A stretch of 64,000 nucleotides of DNA from JAKRSE01 sp943369295 (GCA_943369295.1 CALRMU020000001.1:124001-188000); one strand, 5' to 3'. Shown: positions 1 to 7,802, counted from the first letter of the stretch. The notes: generated from the sequence alone by a model not told the origin. Translations and numbers: made by a program.

Positions 1-60
1 GAGAATGACGTAGAATTGAGCAATCGATTGCCCAATGGAAACTTGGGGTTGAGGACTGAA

Positions 61-876
61 ATGTCTGAAGCGACTTTGACCAGAAACGATTTCATTACAG
101 ATGCTGACCGCGAGGCCTTTGAGGCCAATGGTTTTCACCTGATCAAAAACGCCCTCACTCCGGATGAAGTGGCGAAGTACAGAGCCGCCTTGGTCGAGAT
201 GCTGCAGACTCCGGCCGACCACCCCTACGACAGCAGAATGCTGAAGGCGACCATTCCTGGTGCCCCCCCCACCAAGATCAACCCTCGGGGAATTTGGGCA
301 GCATTCGACCTGCCACTTTTCCACGATGACTTTTACGAGTTCATTTTCCACCCCAAGATCACCCTTTCGGTGGCCGGGCTGATTGGTCCTGACGTCAATC
401 TCTACGAAACCTCCTGCGTTTCCAAGGTTCCTGGCTTCCCCGGCACCTATCGAGACTGGCACCAAGACACGGAGTATTCCGACCCCCAGAGCAACGAATA
501 CAACGTCACGGTCATCACCTACCTTGACCACATGGATGGTCAGTCTGGAGTGACTGGCGTCGTTCCCGGCACTCACCTGATTGGCCCTCTTCCTCACGTT
601 CTTCCGAAGGAAGAGTATTCGAGCAACGCAAGAGAAGTGGCCGACAAGGAACAGTACGACGATCGCGGCGTCTATCAGACTGTGGAACCAGGCGACACTT
701 TGGTCTTCCTCGGAAGAATTGTGCACAAATCGGCTCCAAACTTTTCAGATTCTGACAAGCTGAGTCTTGCGTACAACTACGTTCGCAAGGATACTTTCGA
801 TCTCAGCGAAATCAGCCGCTACATCGGGGCAGCCACCCCTGTCGTTCGCGACGGAAAGCTGTACCGCCCCTTTTAG
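61..876 (+). CDS. Phytanoyl-CoA dioxygenase (PhyH) family protein
   Basis: A 271-residue protein of the non-haem Fe(II)/2-oxoglutarate oxygenase superfamily, PhyH branch. The iron-binding triad is visible as H134-x-D136 in WHQDTEY and a distal H222 in VHKSAPN; length and the N-terminal DREAFEANGFHLIKN pattern are typical. Such enzymes hydroxylate small organic substrates, but the substrate cannot be read from sequence. The frame is open from a TTG at position 16; I chose the ATG at 61 because family similarity starts just after it. No signal peptide is seen, so it should be cytoplasmic. It stands alone, 54 bases before a prepilin gene. Confidence 0.85.
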   Translation: MSEATLTRNDFITDADREAFEANGFHLIKNALTPDEVAKYRAALVEMLQTPADHPYDSRMLKATIPGAPPTKINPRGIWAAFDLPLFHDDFYEFIFHPKITLSVAGLIGPDVNLYETSCVSKVPGFPGTYRDWHQDTEYSDPQSNEYNVTVITYLDHMDGQSGVTGVVPGTHLIGPLPHVLPKEEYSSNAREVADKEQYDDRGVYQTVEPGDTLVFLGRIVHKSAPNFSDSDKLSLAYNYVRKDTFDLSEISRYIGAATPVVRDGKLYRPF

Positions 877-930
877 GATTCATAAATCTCAATCCGTCAA
901 CAAAACACTCTCAGCCAACGAAGGTCATAA

Positions 931-1815
931 ATGAAACTCAACTCATTCAGCAGCTCCTCCTCGGTAAACCGACGAGGCTTTACTCTCATTGAACTCCTCG
1001 TCGTCATCGCGATCATCGCGATTCTTGCCGCAATTCTTTTCCCCGTTTTTGCTCAGGCTAAAATGGCCGCCAAAAAGGCCACCTCTGTTTCCAACAGCAA
1101 GCAGATTGGCCTCGGCATGCTGATGTATGCGGGAGACTACGATGACAACTTCCCCATGCTCGAGCATGGTGCCCCCTACTCCTACGTCAACACTTGGCCC
1201 GAGCTGGTTCAGCCCTACATCAAGAACTGGCAGATCTTCCGAGATCCCAGCGACGGACAGGCCAACGACAACACCTACCGAAACAACTGGGGACTCCCCG
1301 CCAACGCCACTCAGAAGGATCTTGATACCGCTCGCGGCTACGGATCCAGCTATGGCTACAACTACGCCTTTCTTGCTCCTGGAGTCGGTGCTCCTGGCAG
1401 CGAAATCTACGGCGGCGGCAAGTCTCAGACTCAGATTGCCAATGTTGCAGATACGGTCATGCTGATTGATGGCACGGCATGGGGTGCTGGTGGAAGCCAG
1501 CCCAACTGCACGCCAAGCGGCGGCGGCTGGTATTCAGTCGATGCTCCGGCTATCTTGGATTCAACCGGATTCAACTATTCCACCACGACTCTCTACTTCT
1601 TCGGATGGTTCTTCGATCCTTCCCACGGCTGCTCGTGGCAGAGATACGGCGGCGCCTATCCCCGCTACACTGGCAAGTTCAATGTATCCTGGACTGACGG
1701 CCACGTTTCGACTCGAACTCCAAACAGCATGATTGCAGGCGTTCAGTACAACATCGCCACTCCCCAGAACAGCCGAGTCATCGACAAGTCTGTCTACATT
1801 TGGGATCTTGAGTAA
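931..1815 (+). CDS. Prepilin-type pseudopilin (DUF1559-like, H-X9-DG type)
   Basis: A 294-residue protein with a class III (type IV pilin) leader: short basic N-terminus, then G16/F17-TLIE, a hydrophobic helix, and AAILFPVFAQAK, the hallmark of large pseudopilin families in Armatimonadota and Planctomycetes. Near the C-terminus WTDGHVSTR matches the DGH element of these proteins. It should be processed by a prepilin peptidase and displayed by a type II secretion or type IV pilus-like machine. Its stop overlaps the ATG of a small lipoprotein gene. Function beyond pseudopilin is unknown. A second family member lies at 51653-52537. Confidence 0.9.
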   Translation: MKLNSFSSSSSVNRRGFTLIELLVVIAIIAILAAILFPVFAQAKMAAKKATSVSNSKQIGLGMLMYAGDYDDNFPMLEHGAPYSYVNTWPELVQPYIKNWQIFRDPSDGQANDNTYRNNWGLPANATQKDLDTARGYGSSYGYNYAFLAPGVGAPGSEIYGGGKSQTQIANVADTVMLIDGTAWGAGGSQPNCTPSGGGWYSVDAPAILDSTGFNYSTTTLYFFGWFFDPSHGCSWQRYGGAYPRYTGKFNVSWTDGHVSTRTPNSMIAGVQYNIATPQNSRVIDKSVYIWDLE

Positions 1816-2012
1816 TGAAGAAGCTGAGCCTCGTCGGAATCTGCCTCTTGGGAATTCTTATCGCTGGATGCGGTGAGAAGGCCGAGCCACCCTTGACAAC
1901 GGATGCCTTGGACCCCAATGCTGTGACTACGGAAAACCCTGGTCAGGCTGCTGGGGCAGTCCCTGCAAAACCTCAGCCTAACCCTAACGCAAAGTACGCT
2001 CCAACCCGCTAA
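1815..2012 (+). CDS. Small lipoprotein downstream of pseudopilin
   Basis: A 65-residue protein with a lipoprotein signal: MKKLS, a hydrophobic stretch, and lipobox LIAGC with lipidated C19. The rest is short, Pro/Asn/Ala rich and probably unstructured. The ATG shares one base with the TAA of the pseudopilin gene (TAATG), so translation is probably coupled. Context suggests an accessory to the pseudopilin, but no conserved domain is recognised. A hairpin terminator follows 23 bases after the stop. Confidence 0.75.
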   Translation: MKKLSLVGICLLGILIAGCGEKAEPPLTTDALDPNAVTTENPGQAAGAVPAKPQPNPNAKYAPTR

Positions 2013-2034
2013 AGGGTCATAAGAGTCAGCAGCA

Positions 2035-2066
2035 AAGAAGGAGCTCCATTCTTGGAGCTCCTTCTT
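2035..2066 (+). terminator. Hairpin terminator after the pseudopilin operon
   Basis: A 14-bp stem (left arm 2035-2048, right arm 2053-2066, core GGAGCTCC) with a four-base loop, followed by a weak pyrimidine tract. It ends the two-gene pseudopilin/lipoprotein operon. Confidence 0.75.
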
Positions 2067-2235
2067 CTGCTTTCAGCCTTGACTCTGAGAGCTAGGACCA
2101 ATATCCCCTGCTTTTTTTCGATTCTCACAGCCAGTTGAGCCGGAAATAAGGCTTCTTTTACAGCCCATTTTCTGGGCTGGTAATGGTGCCTGCAAAACAA
2201 AAGAGGAAGAGTGGAAACAACAAGTAGGCAAGGAA

Positions 2236-2682
2236 ATGGCTGAAGAGAAGTACGTTGTGTTTCAGTTGGGCAGGGAACTTTATGGAGTTCCGATTGACCG
2301 GGTTGAGAGGATCTTGGAAGACCAAGAAGTCACCAGGATTCCCAAGCTGGCCAGCCTCTTTCTTGGCGTTTTTGATTTGAGAGGAGAGACTATTCCCGCC
2401 CTCGATTTGAGAAAGCGTTTTGATCTTGAACAGAGAGCTGCGCCTGGCTCGATGATTGTTGTTCTTTCAAACGAGAACCGCTGTGCCTGGAGGGTTGACC
2501 AAGTCGCCGGGATTTACAGCTTCGCCGATGAGGATATTCAGGAAAGCCCCGCCTTGGTTAAGGCGGAGAAAGATGAGTTCCTTGCCGGTGTTGGCCGACA
2601 TGGCAATGACCTGATTGTTCTGCTGGATGCAGACAAGGTCCTGCCAGAAACAGCCAAGAAAGCTTTGGCTCTAGCCGCCTAA
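2236..2682 (+). CDS. cheW: CheW-like chemotaxis coupling protein
   Basis: A 148-residue single CheW domain: YVVFQLGRELYGVPIDRVERIL at the N-terminus (seen over residues 6-27), the LGVFDLRGETIPALDLR core, and a C-terminal IVLLDADKVL strand. CheW bridges chemoreceptors to the CheA kinase. No receptor, cheA or other che gene is near, so this is an isolated CheW that may serve a distant chemosensory cluster or act as a regulatory adaptor. An AAGGAA sequence sits just upstream of the ATG. A short hairpin (CAGCCCA / TGGGCTG, about 2161-2179) precedes the gene. Confidence 0.88.
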   Translation: MAEEKYVVFQLGRELYGVPIDRVERILEDQEVTRIPKLASLFLGVFDLRGETIPALDLRKRFDLEQRAAPGSMIVVLSNENRCAWRVDQVAGIYSFADEDIQESPALVKAEKDEFLAGVGRHGNDLIVLLDADKVLPETAKKALALAA

Positions 2683-2783
2683 TCTGAGCCAAATCTGGCC
2701 TGTCCGCTGCCAAGCCTTTGGGTTTGAGCGGGCGGGTCAGTCTGTTTATGCTGGCCTTACTGGCCCCTTAGTAGGAGCCTTCT

Positions 2784-2816
2784 TCACCTGCCAAGACTGA
2801 CAGTCGGCTGAGGTGA
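2784..2816. other. Hairpin between convergent cheW and the RHS remnant
   Basis: TCACCT at 2784-2789 pairs with AGGTGA at 2811-2816, with inner pairing GACT/AGTC, giving a long interrupted stem-loop. There is no U-tract. It may act as a terminator for both strands. The rest of 2683-2831 shows no gene. Confidence 0.4.
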
Positions 2817-2831
2817 TGTATCAGGCTTCAG

Positions 2832-3220
2832 TCAGAAGCTTGATGGGTTGGTTCCTGTTTCAGACTGGACATTGCCATAGGGGTCGTATTCAGCCCTATA
2901 GACGGCTGCTCCAGAAGAATCCTGAACCATCACCACAGAGCCTAAGGGATCTGGCACGAAGTCATGAACAACGCCGTCTTTGACCTGGCGCATCATCTGT
3001 CCGCCGACAACAGTGAAAGTGGTGACGCTCACGAATTCCTCTCCTGAATATAGTCAGATCCGTCCCAAACAAAGGTCGTCCTTCCTGTAGAGGTCTGCCG
3101 AACAACTCTTTGTCCATCTCCATTGTAAGACATGATTGTCCGGTTCCCATCTTCCTGCTCAATATCCGTCGAAATCAATCTCACAAAAACTCCGTTTTTT
3201 GCTGACTCAAATCGATGCAC
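2832..3220 (-). pseudogene. RHS core fragment, copy A (displaced, truncated)
   Basis: Two overlapping minus-strand reading frames together encode part of an RHS protein. The upstream frame (3220-3029) contains DGNRTIMSYNGDGQRVVRQ and ends FVWDGSDYIQERNS-stop. The downstream frame starts at a GTG overlapping that stop (3032) and carries PDPLGSVVMV and YDPYGNVQSETGTNPSS, then stops at 2832. The intact sister copy continues after NPSS with the rest of the core domain, so copy A is cut inside the core. DNA similarity to copy B spans about 2840-3160 versus 4614-4945. It lies downstream of the possible immunity gene, as displaced fragments often do in polymorphic-toxin loci. Confidence 0.8.
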
Positions 3221-3366
3221 TAATATGCTAGAGATACAGTCCAGGCTACTGCCTTGTTTAAACTCTCATCACTACATGTGTCTCTTCCTCATTCCTAATT
3301 GCAAGAATGTTGCTTTTTGGCATCCATTTCTCAATCAAGGATTAGGCTCAAGTTTGATGGGAATTC

Positions 3367-3903
3367 TCAATGCCCTCCTTTAACCTCAATCCGCTTCAAA
3401 TCACTTGATACTTCAACCCCGATATCACTACCGATAACATCTGGAATCTGAAAAAAGACGAATGACCATCCATCTTTTAACTTCACCGTTCGTAGAACGA
3501 ACGGAAGCCTAAGCAAGTCGCGAGATACCAATCGATTAACAGCAAGAACCAAACCTTTCCCACGAGTGGCTCCTGAATTGTCTTCCAATTTGGCTGAAAG
3601 TTTGCCTCTTGAAAACCATACCTTCGGCTTTTCGCAATTGTCTTTCTCACACGAAAAAGATAACTGCCAATCGTTAGTATCAGATTTTTCACCAACTCCA
3701 ACCGGTTCAACCGTATAGGTAAGAGTTAGATCATTAGAGTAGCCAAACTGAATCCGGAGATCATTGTCCAATGGAAGCTCCTGCGACACATACTCAATAA
3801 ACTGAATATTGGCGTTACCTTGCGGCACCTTATTCGCCTTCTTACATGAAAAAAGCAGAATAAGAAACGCAATTGAACAGCAGGCTACCTTGATATGTCT
3901 CAT
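3367..3903 (-). CDS. Lipoprotein, candidate immunity partner of the RHS C-terminal domain
   Basis: A 178-residue protein with a lipoprotein signal: MRHIKVACC, a hydrophobic segment and lipobox LLFSC (C20). The mature part is beta-rich in appearance with no recognised domain. Its ATG overlaps the stop of the RHS C-terminal gene (TAATG), so the two are transcribed and probably translated together. In RHS and other polymorphic toxin loci the gene directly after the toxin domain usually encodes its immunity protein, and a lipoprotein could protect the envelope against an externally acting peptidase. This role is inferred from position only. The gene is AT-richer than most of the window, consistent with transfer. 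Confidence 0.6.
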   Translation of the reverse strand: MRHIKVACCSIAFLILLFSCKKANKVPQGNANIQFIEYVSQELPLDNDLRIQFGYSNDLTLTYTVEPVGVGEKSDTNDWQLSFSCEKDNCEKPKVWFSRGKLSAKLEDNSGATRGKGLVLAVNRLVSRDLLRLPFVLRTVKLKDGWSFVFFQIPDVIGSDIGVEVSSDLKRIEVKGGH

Positions 3904-4808
3904 TAGCAGAAATCGCAGTTTCTTGGCTTGGGGTTACAGTTAAAACGTGCCATGTATCGGCAGGCTTCGCAGATCCTTTTTCTGTAGAGTTTTTCACATA
4001 CCATTCGTTGTGCTGGAGGCTTGCGCCCACATTCACTCTGTCTCTTGCTTACTAGGCAGTTAATTTCTGTTGAAGTGGGTTTGCATTCATCGTCTGGACG
4101 CGTTCGCTGTTTTCTTCCATATTTTCCCGATGGACAGCCGCCTGGTTGGCCCACATGTTCCACTTCATGAGCCCATATGCATTTCTTAATGCCCTCCGGA
4201 GAGCCAATGCCGCCCCACTTCCAAACACAAGGGTAAGCCTTCCCGTTACAACACACCACTCCGCCGCCATCTGTGGGACCTACTTGTCCGTTTTTTTCCG
4301 CATACGCACAGGGCCCCCCGGGATAGCTCTCACATTCGTGCGGCCAGGCCAAAACGCATCTTACAATGTTGTCAATTGCTTGTTGACCCATGTCTACCCA
4401 AGGTTTGGGGGGGCCTATTGCAATCATCTGCAACCCACTCGGATCAACACCCATAGTCGGAGAAGCCGCTGCATAGACGTACCCTGGCTCACTGGGCCAC
4501 AAGGGATCCTTGGTCAGCCATCTGCCGAGGTTATTGAGCAGGTATCGGGCTCTCACATACATGCTCGTGGGAGAGTCCTTGATGTAGCCAAGGGTTCCAA
4601 CATAACCAAGACTTGATGGGTTGGTGCCTGTCTCAGACTGGACATTGCCGTAGGGGTCGTACTCAGCCTCATAAACAGTGTTCCCAGAAGTGTCTCTCAC
4701 CATCACCACAGAGCCAAGAGGGTCGGGCACGAAGTGACTGACAGTTCCTCCTCTGCTTTCAGAGAGAATCTGACCGTTAACCGTGGTACAGACAACAGAC
4801 ATAGCCAT
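3903..4808 (-). CDS. RHS core plus HExxH, Cys-rich C-terminal domain (copy B)
   Basis: 301 residues from the ATG at 4808. Residues 28-125 form the RHS-associated core: PDPLGSVVMV, YDPYGNVQSE, ARYLLNNLGRWLTKDPLW and the junction VDPSGL, after which RHS proteins carry variable toxin domains. The variable part (about 130-301) holds a zinc-protease-like motif H214-E-V-E-H218 and 17 cysteines. HExxH toxin domains are known in polymorphic toxins, but the family here is not recognised. The ATG overlaps the stop of the upstream RHS frame (TAATG). A full RHS barrel (usually over 1000 residues) is missing, so this is probably a remnant cassette that may or may not still be expressed. Confidence 0.7.
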   Translation of the reverse strand: MAMSVVCTTVNGQILSESRGGTVSHFVPDPLGSVVMVRDTSGNTVYEAEYDPYGNVQSETGTNPSSLGYVGTLGYIKDSPTSMYVRARYLLNNLGRWLTKDPLWPSEPGYVYAAASPTMGVDPSGLQMIAIGPPKPWVDMGQQAIDNIVRCVLAWPHECESYPGGPCAYAEKNGQVGPTDGGGVVCCNGKAYPCVWKWGGIGSPEGIKKCIWAHEVEHVGQPGGCPSGKYGRKQRTRPDDECKPTSTEINCLVSKRQSECGRKPPAQRMVCEKLYRKRICEACRYMARFNCNPKPRNCDFC

Positions 4809-4929
4809 TAGGAGTTCACCTCGCCGAGATAGTCGCTTCCGTCCCAAACAAAGGTGGTTCGGCCAGTCGAAGTCTGGCGAACGATCCTTTGTCCATCTCC
4901 ATTGTAAGTCATGGTTGTCCGATTCCCCA

Positions 4930-4947
4930 TCCCGCTTCTCGGGATCT
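4930..4947. repeat. 18-bp hairpin element in the RHS remnant (second copy)
   Basis: TCCCGCTTCTCGGGATCT; TCCCG pairs with CGGGA around a five-base loop. It differs by one base from the element at 5039-5056. Copy A of the RHS fragment has a sequence about 11 bases shorter and no hairpin at the equivalent place, and the coding frame changes here. Confidence 0.6.
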
Positions 4948-5038
4948 GACGATATCATTTTTCACAGAAACTCTGTTTTCTCTGTCGTAGGTGTAGGTGG
5001 TGCGAAGACCGCCTCTGTTCTCGACTGTCATGTTGCCG

Positions 5039-5056
5039 TCCCGCTACTCGGGATCT
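5039..5056. repeat. 18-bp hairpin element in the RHS remnant (first copy)
   Basis: TCCCGCTACTCGGGATCT, a near-identical copy of 4930-4947. Removing about 22 bases around it on the minus strand joins YDNN to GNMTVEN in one frame, the normal form of an RHS YD repeat, so it looks like an insertion. Confidence 0.6.
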
Positions 5057-5314
5057 TCGATTGTTGTCGTAGGTGAAAGTGACACTTGTTGGACCATCCT
5101 GCATTGTGACAAGGAAGCTTTGGAAGTTGACGTTGAGCGTCACTGGCTGGGCGCCCTCTGCGAAAATGCTGCGCAGATTGGCATTCGCGTCAACCGTGTA
5201 GGTGACGGCCTTGCTCCCTGGCTTTATTTGAACGTTTGATAAAGAAATCCTAATCCCGCGCTGCTCGCCGGTCAGTCTGGGCGTAAAATTCTTCGGGAGA
5301 TTCAACTAAGAACC

Positions 5315-5794
5315 ATGATTGACTATCGCGCCCATTACGCCGGCTGGGTTATGAGCTGTGCCGACTTTTTTGCCAAAGACCTCGCCGCCCTTTCTGAAGA
5401 GCAGTACAACAACACCTACGGCGGAGTGACCCGAAGCCCACGCAACATTGCCACCGAAGTCGCAGTTTTGACCTCTGGAACGGTGAAAATTGTCCAGGGT
5501 GGCGGTATGGCCATGCCCGGCGATGAAGTGATGAAGGCAGCAGAAATCGAGCTGGATACTCCGGCCAAGGCAGGCCACGCGGTGAATGCAGCCGCAGTTG
5601 AACTGGCGAAGGCAGTCAAGGCTGCTTCAGATGAAGACCTTGCTCGCGAGATTATGATGCCCTGGGGCCAGGCTTTTTCTGCCTACGCCTTGGCTCACCT
5701 GACCGCCACCCACATCATGTATCACGACGGCCAGATCAACTACGTTCAGGCCATCAACGGCGACGCCGAGATGCATTGGTTCGGCCCCGGCTAG
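5315..5794 (+). CDS. DinB-like superfamily protein
   Basis: A 159-residue all-helical protein resembling the DinB/YfiT metal-dependent hydrolase superfamily. The C-terminal HLTATHIMYHDGQINYVQ matches the usual H-x3-H pattern on helix 4, which with an N-terminal His (HYAGWV region, residue 7) would form the metal site. Members of this fold are often thiol S-transferases or uncharacterised stress proteins. No signal peptide. It is divergent from the RHS remnant and followed by a hairpin terminator. Function is otherwise unknown. Confidence 0.65.
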   Translation: MIDYRAHYAGWVMSCADFFAKDLAALSEEQYNNTYGGVTRSPRNIATEVAVLTSGTVKIVQGGGMAMPGDEVMKAAEIELDTPAKAGHAVNAAAVELAKAVKAASDEDLAREIMMPWGQAFSAYALAHLTATHIMYHDGQINYVQAINGDAEMHWFGPG

Positions 5795-5830
5795 GTTCCT
5801 GCTCGTCCAGGCTTCAACCTAACTAAATTT

Positions 5831-5859
5831 CCCCCTCCAGCAAAGCGATTCGGAGGGGG
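5831..5859 (+). terminator. Hairpin after the DinB-like gene
   Basis: CCCCCTCC at 5831-5838 pairs with GGAGGGGG at 5852-5859 around a 13-base loop; ATAAAA follows. It lies 37 bases after the DinB-like stop and may be a terminator or one of the G/C-rich intergenic hairpins frequent in this window. Confidence 0.5.
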
Positions 5860-5959
5860 ATAAAAGGGGGTGGGAAACCAGACACCGCATTGAGCGGATA
5901 AGGCGCCGTTGACCCGCTAACCTTGAAACCCCCAACACAAAACCAGATAGACTGAACCC

Positions 5960-6460
5960 ATGGTTCAGCAGCTGTGGGCGCCCTGGCGTTACGATTACGT
6001 CTCCTCGGTGGACACGGCCCCTAAGCTGGAAGGCTGCCTTTTCTGCGGCCTGCCTCAGGTCGAAGATGAGCAGGAAGCCCTTATTGTGGCCCGTCGGCCC
6101 TTGGCTTACTGCCTGCTAAACCGCTACCCCTACACCTCTGGCCACCTGATGGTGACCCCCTACCGGCATGTGGGTTCGATGGCAGAACTGACCGATGCCG
6201 AGCTTTTGGAAATCAATCAGTTGGTGAGGGATGCCACCCAGTGGCTGGACCAGACTCATCAGCCCCAGGGCTACAACATCGGGGTCAACCAGGGCCGAGC
6301 TGCCGGAGCCGGAATCCCGGACCATATTCACTGGCACATCGTCCCCCGTTGGCTGGGCGACACCAACTACATGACCCCGGTGGGAGGCGTGAGGGTGATT
6401 CCTCAAAGTTTGGAAAAGGCTTACGAACTGATCAAATCCGCTGCCCAGGGAGCCGCCTAG
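5960..6460 (+). CDS. HIT family nucleotide hydrolase/transferase
   Basis: A 166-residue histidine-triad protein. The catalytic motif is H122-I-H124-W-H126-IVP, and the N-terminal CLFCGLP resembles the CxxC zinc-binding start of Ap4A phosphorylase-like HIT proteins; WAPWRYDYV near the N-terminus is characteristic of that bacterial group. It likely hydrolyses or phosphorylyses dinucleoside polyphosphates or other AMP conjugates. Its TAG overlaps the GTG of the uracil-DNA glycosylase gene, so the two form an operon, consistent with nucleotide damage control, though that link is only inferred. Confidence 0.88.
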   Translation: MVQQLWAPWRYDYVSSVDTAPKLEGCLFCGLPQVEDEQEALIVARRPLAYCLLNRYPYTSGHLMVTPYRHVGSMAELTDAELLEINQLVRDATQWLDQTHQPQGYNIGVNQGRAAGAGIPDHIHWHIVPRWLGDTNYMTPVGGVRVIPQSLEKAYELIKSAAQGAA

Positions 6461-7155
6461 TGTTGAGCCTGATAACACTTGCCGAAGAAGCCAAGCATTG
6501 CCAGAAGTGCGGCCTGCATGAGAAGCGGAGAAACGTCGTCTTCGGCGAAGGGAACCCCTCGGCTCCTTTGGTGCTGGTGGGAGAAGGGCCGGGCGAACAG
6601 GAAGATCAATCTGGTCGACCTTTTGTTGGGCGATCTGGACAGCTTTTAGATAGAGCCTTAGCCGAATGCGGCCTCGATAGAAGCCAGGTCTACATTTGCA
6701 ACACGGTAAAGTGTCGGGCCGCCGATTGGAGCACCGGCAAACCCATGAACCGCCCTCCGACTCCGGAAGAATCTTTGGCCTGCCGTTACTGGCTTTACCC
6801 CCAGCTCGACCTTGTCGCTCCTGAAGTGATTCTCTGCATTGGCGCCCCCTCGGCGAAGAACCTGATCAAGAAGAACTTCAAGATCACCCAAGAGCGGGGA
6901 ATGGTTTTTCGCTCGGACCTCTCCCAGGCTCTCATGGCCACCCTGCATCCGGCTTACATTATCAGGCAGTCGACCAAGACTTACGATGGCGGGTTCAGCC
7001 TGCTGGTGGAGGATATCGCCAAGGCCTGGCGGGGGGCTTCTCGGCTCCGAGAGGGGAGGGGCGCTGGGGGCTTTCATGATCGCAAGGTTGAGAGAGACTT
7101 GAAGAAGGAACTGGAGATCAGTTCTGATCGACTGAAATTATTTGATTCTCAATAA
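6460..7155 (+). CDS. Family 4 uracil-DNA glycosylase (4Fe-4S)
   Basis: A 231-residue uracil-DNA glycosylase of the thermophile-type family 4. Four cysteines expected to hold a 4Fe-4S cluster are visible: C14-x2-C17, C85 in NTVKCR and C108 in ESLACRY. Catalytic motif 1 is GEGPGEQEDQ (residues 41-50) and motif 2 is LHPAYIIRQ. It removes uracil from DNA at deaminated cytosines. The chosen GTG at 6460 overlaps the HIT stop (TAGTG); a longer frame upstream only shadows the HIT gene. The last 40 residues are charged and extend past the usual domain. Confidence 0.88.
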   Translation: MLSLITLAEEAKHCQKCGLHEKRRNVVFGEGNPSAPLVLVGEGPGEQEDQSGRPFVGRSGQLLDRALAECGLDRSQVYICNTVKCRAADWSTGKPMNRPPTPEESLACRYWLYPQLDLVAPEVILCIGAPSAKNLIKKNFKITQERGMVFRSDLSQALMATLHPAYIIRQSTKTYDGGFSLLVEDIAKAWRGASRLREGRGAGGFHDRKVERDLKKELEISSDRLKLFDSQ

Positions 7156-7206
7156 TTTGATTGCCCTGTAAGGAGGCCTTTTCGTATCTATCGGGCATAA
7201 TTCAGC

Positions 7207-7458
7207 ATGCAGCAGCCGTCAGATGCTTTTATGGATCTTTCAAAGCGAGCTCCAAAATGGACAACGCTCTCGCAGGTTGTTTCTGGATGCTTGGAGTCAG
7301 GCGTTAACTCGCAAGAGTAATTGTATAATGTGGCAATATGGATGCTTGACAACGGTTGCGAAGCGCACGGTCGAGAAATTCTGCGAGGAATAGAATCAAA
7401 CACATCCGTCATAGGAACTTACGCTCTTGCCGCACTTCAGGCCATAGAAGCTGGATAG
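7207..7458 (+). pseudogene. Short ORF with one internal stop, possible decayed gene
   Basis: From the ATG at 7207 one frame reads 37 codons to a TAA at 7318-7320 and then continues in the same frame for 45 more codons to TAG at 7456-7458. The second part (WMLDNGCEAHGREILRGIE) looks like genuine protein, so this may be a gene remnant broken by a stop. An AAGGAGG sequence lies at 7169-7175, too far from the ATG to decide the start. No family is recognised. Otherwise 7156-7481 shows nothing. Confidence 0.3.
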
Positions 7459-7481
7459 ACAGAAGATTCAAGGGAGAAGAA

Positions 7482-7802
7482 ATGGATGACAAAGAAAGAG
7501 TAAGGGCTCCACTCTCTGCAGGCAAAATATTCAATGCCATCTTGAATGGCTTGATAATTGGTGGCGCAGGCGGAGTTATCTGGTGGTTCGTTATGCGGGC
7601 GGATCAGATGAAACCAGACAAAGTTCCCATTTTGTTTCTCATTTCGTTCTCAATATCTTTCTTTTTTCAGTTCTTGTTACTATTGCCAGAAAAGCGAAAA
7701 GTAACAGAGGAACAGATTCTTTTGAAGGTCTATCAAATCCTTGCATTACTGCTGGCTGTTGCGCTGGGGGCGAGACTTGCCTTTGGTTCACTTCTCAACT
7801 AA
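7482..7802 (+). CDS. Small membrane protein, unknown
   Basis: A 106-residue protein with a charged N-terminus (MDDKERVRAPLS) and three predicted membrane helices (about residues 22-40, 46-66 and 82-102) separated by a basic loop. No family recognised. The ATG is chosen because AGGGAG lies 5-10 bases upstream. It begins a group of small membrane-anchored ORFs (7482-9080) that are AT-richer than their surroundings and lie between the glycosylase gene and tRNA-Leu, which suggests acquired DNA. Confidence 0.6.
   Translation: MDDKERVRAPLSAGKIFNAILNGLIIGGAGGVIWWFVMRADQMKPDKVPILFLISFSISFFFQFLLLLPEKRKVTEEQILLKVYQILALLLAVALGARLAFGSLLN

Larger units (their letters stand above)
4808..5305 (-). pseudogene. 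RHS N-terminal remnant of copy B, frame-broken
   Basis: Minus-strand RHS sequence spread over three frames. The first frame opens at a TTG at 5305 and reads to VTFTYDNN near 5065. A second frame then gives GNMTVENRGG and TTYTYDRENRVSVKND (about 5038-4950). A third gives GNRTTMTYNGDGQRIVRQ and FVWDGSDYLGEVNS-stop (about 4928-4808). YD-repeat character (xxYD, GNMT) is clear. Both frame changes coincide with a small hairpin element. Only about 165 codons are left upstream of the core, so most of the gene is lost; a divergent DinB-like gene begins ten bases away. Confidence 0.7.

Noticed and set aside
2009..2200. Minus-strand ORF of 63 codons between the lipoprotein and cheW
   Set aside because: It overlaps the terminator hairpin and has no protein-like features.
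6241..6459. Upstream extension of the uracil-DNA glycosylase frame
   Set aside because: This part overlaps the HIT gene in another frame and has no similarity to the glycosylase family, whose N-terminus begins at the GTG at 6460.
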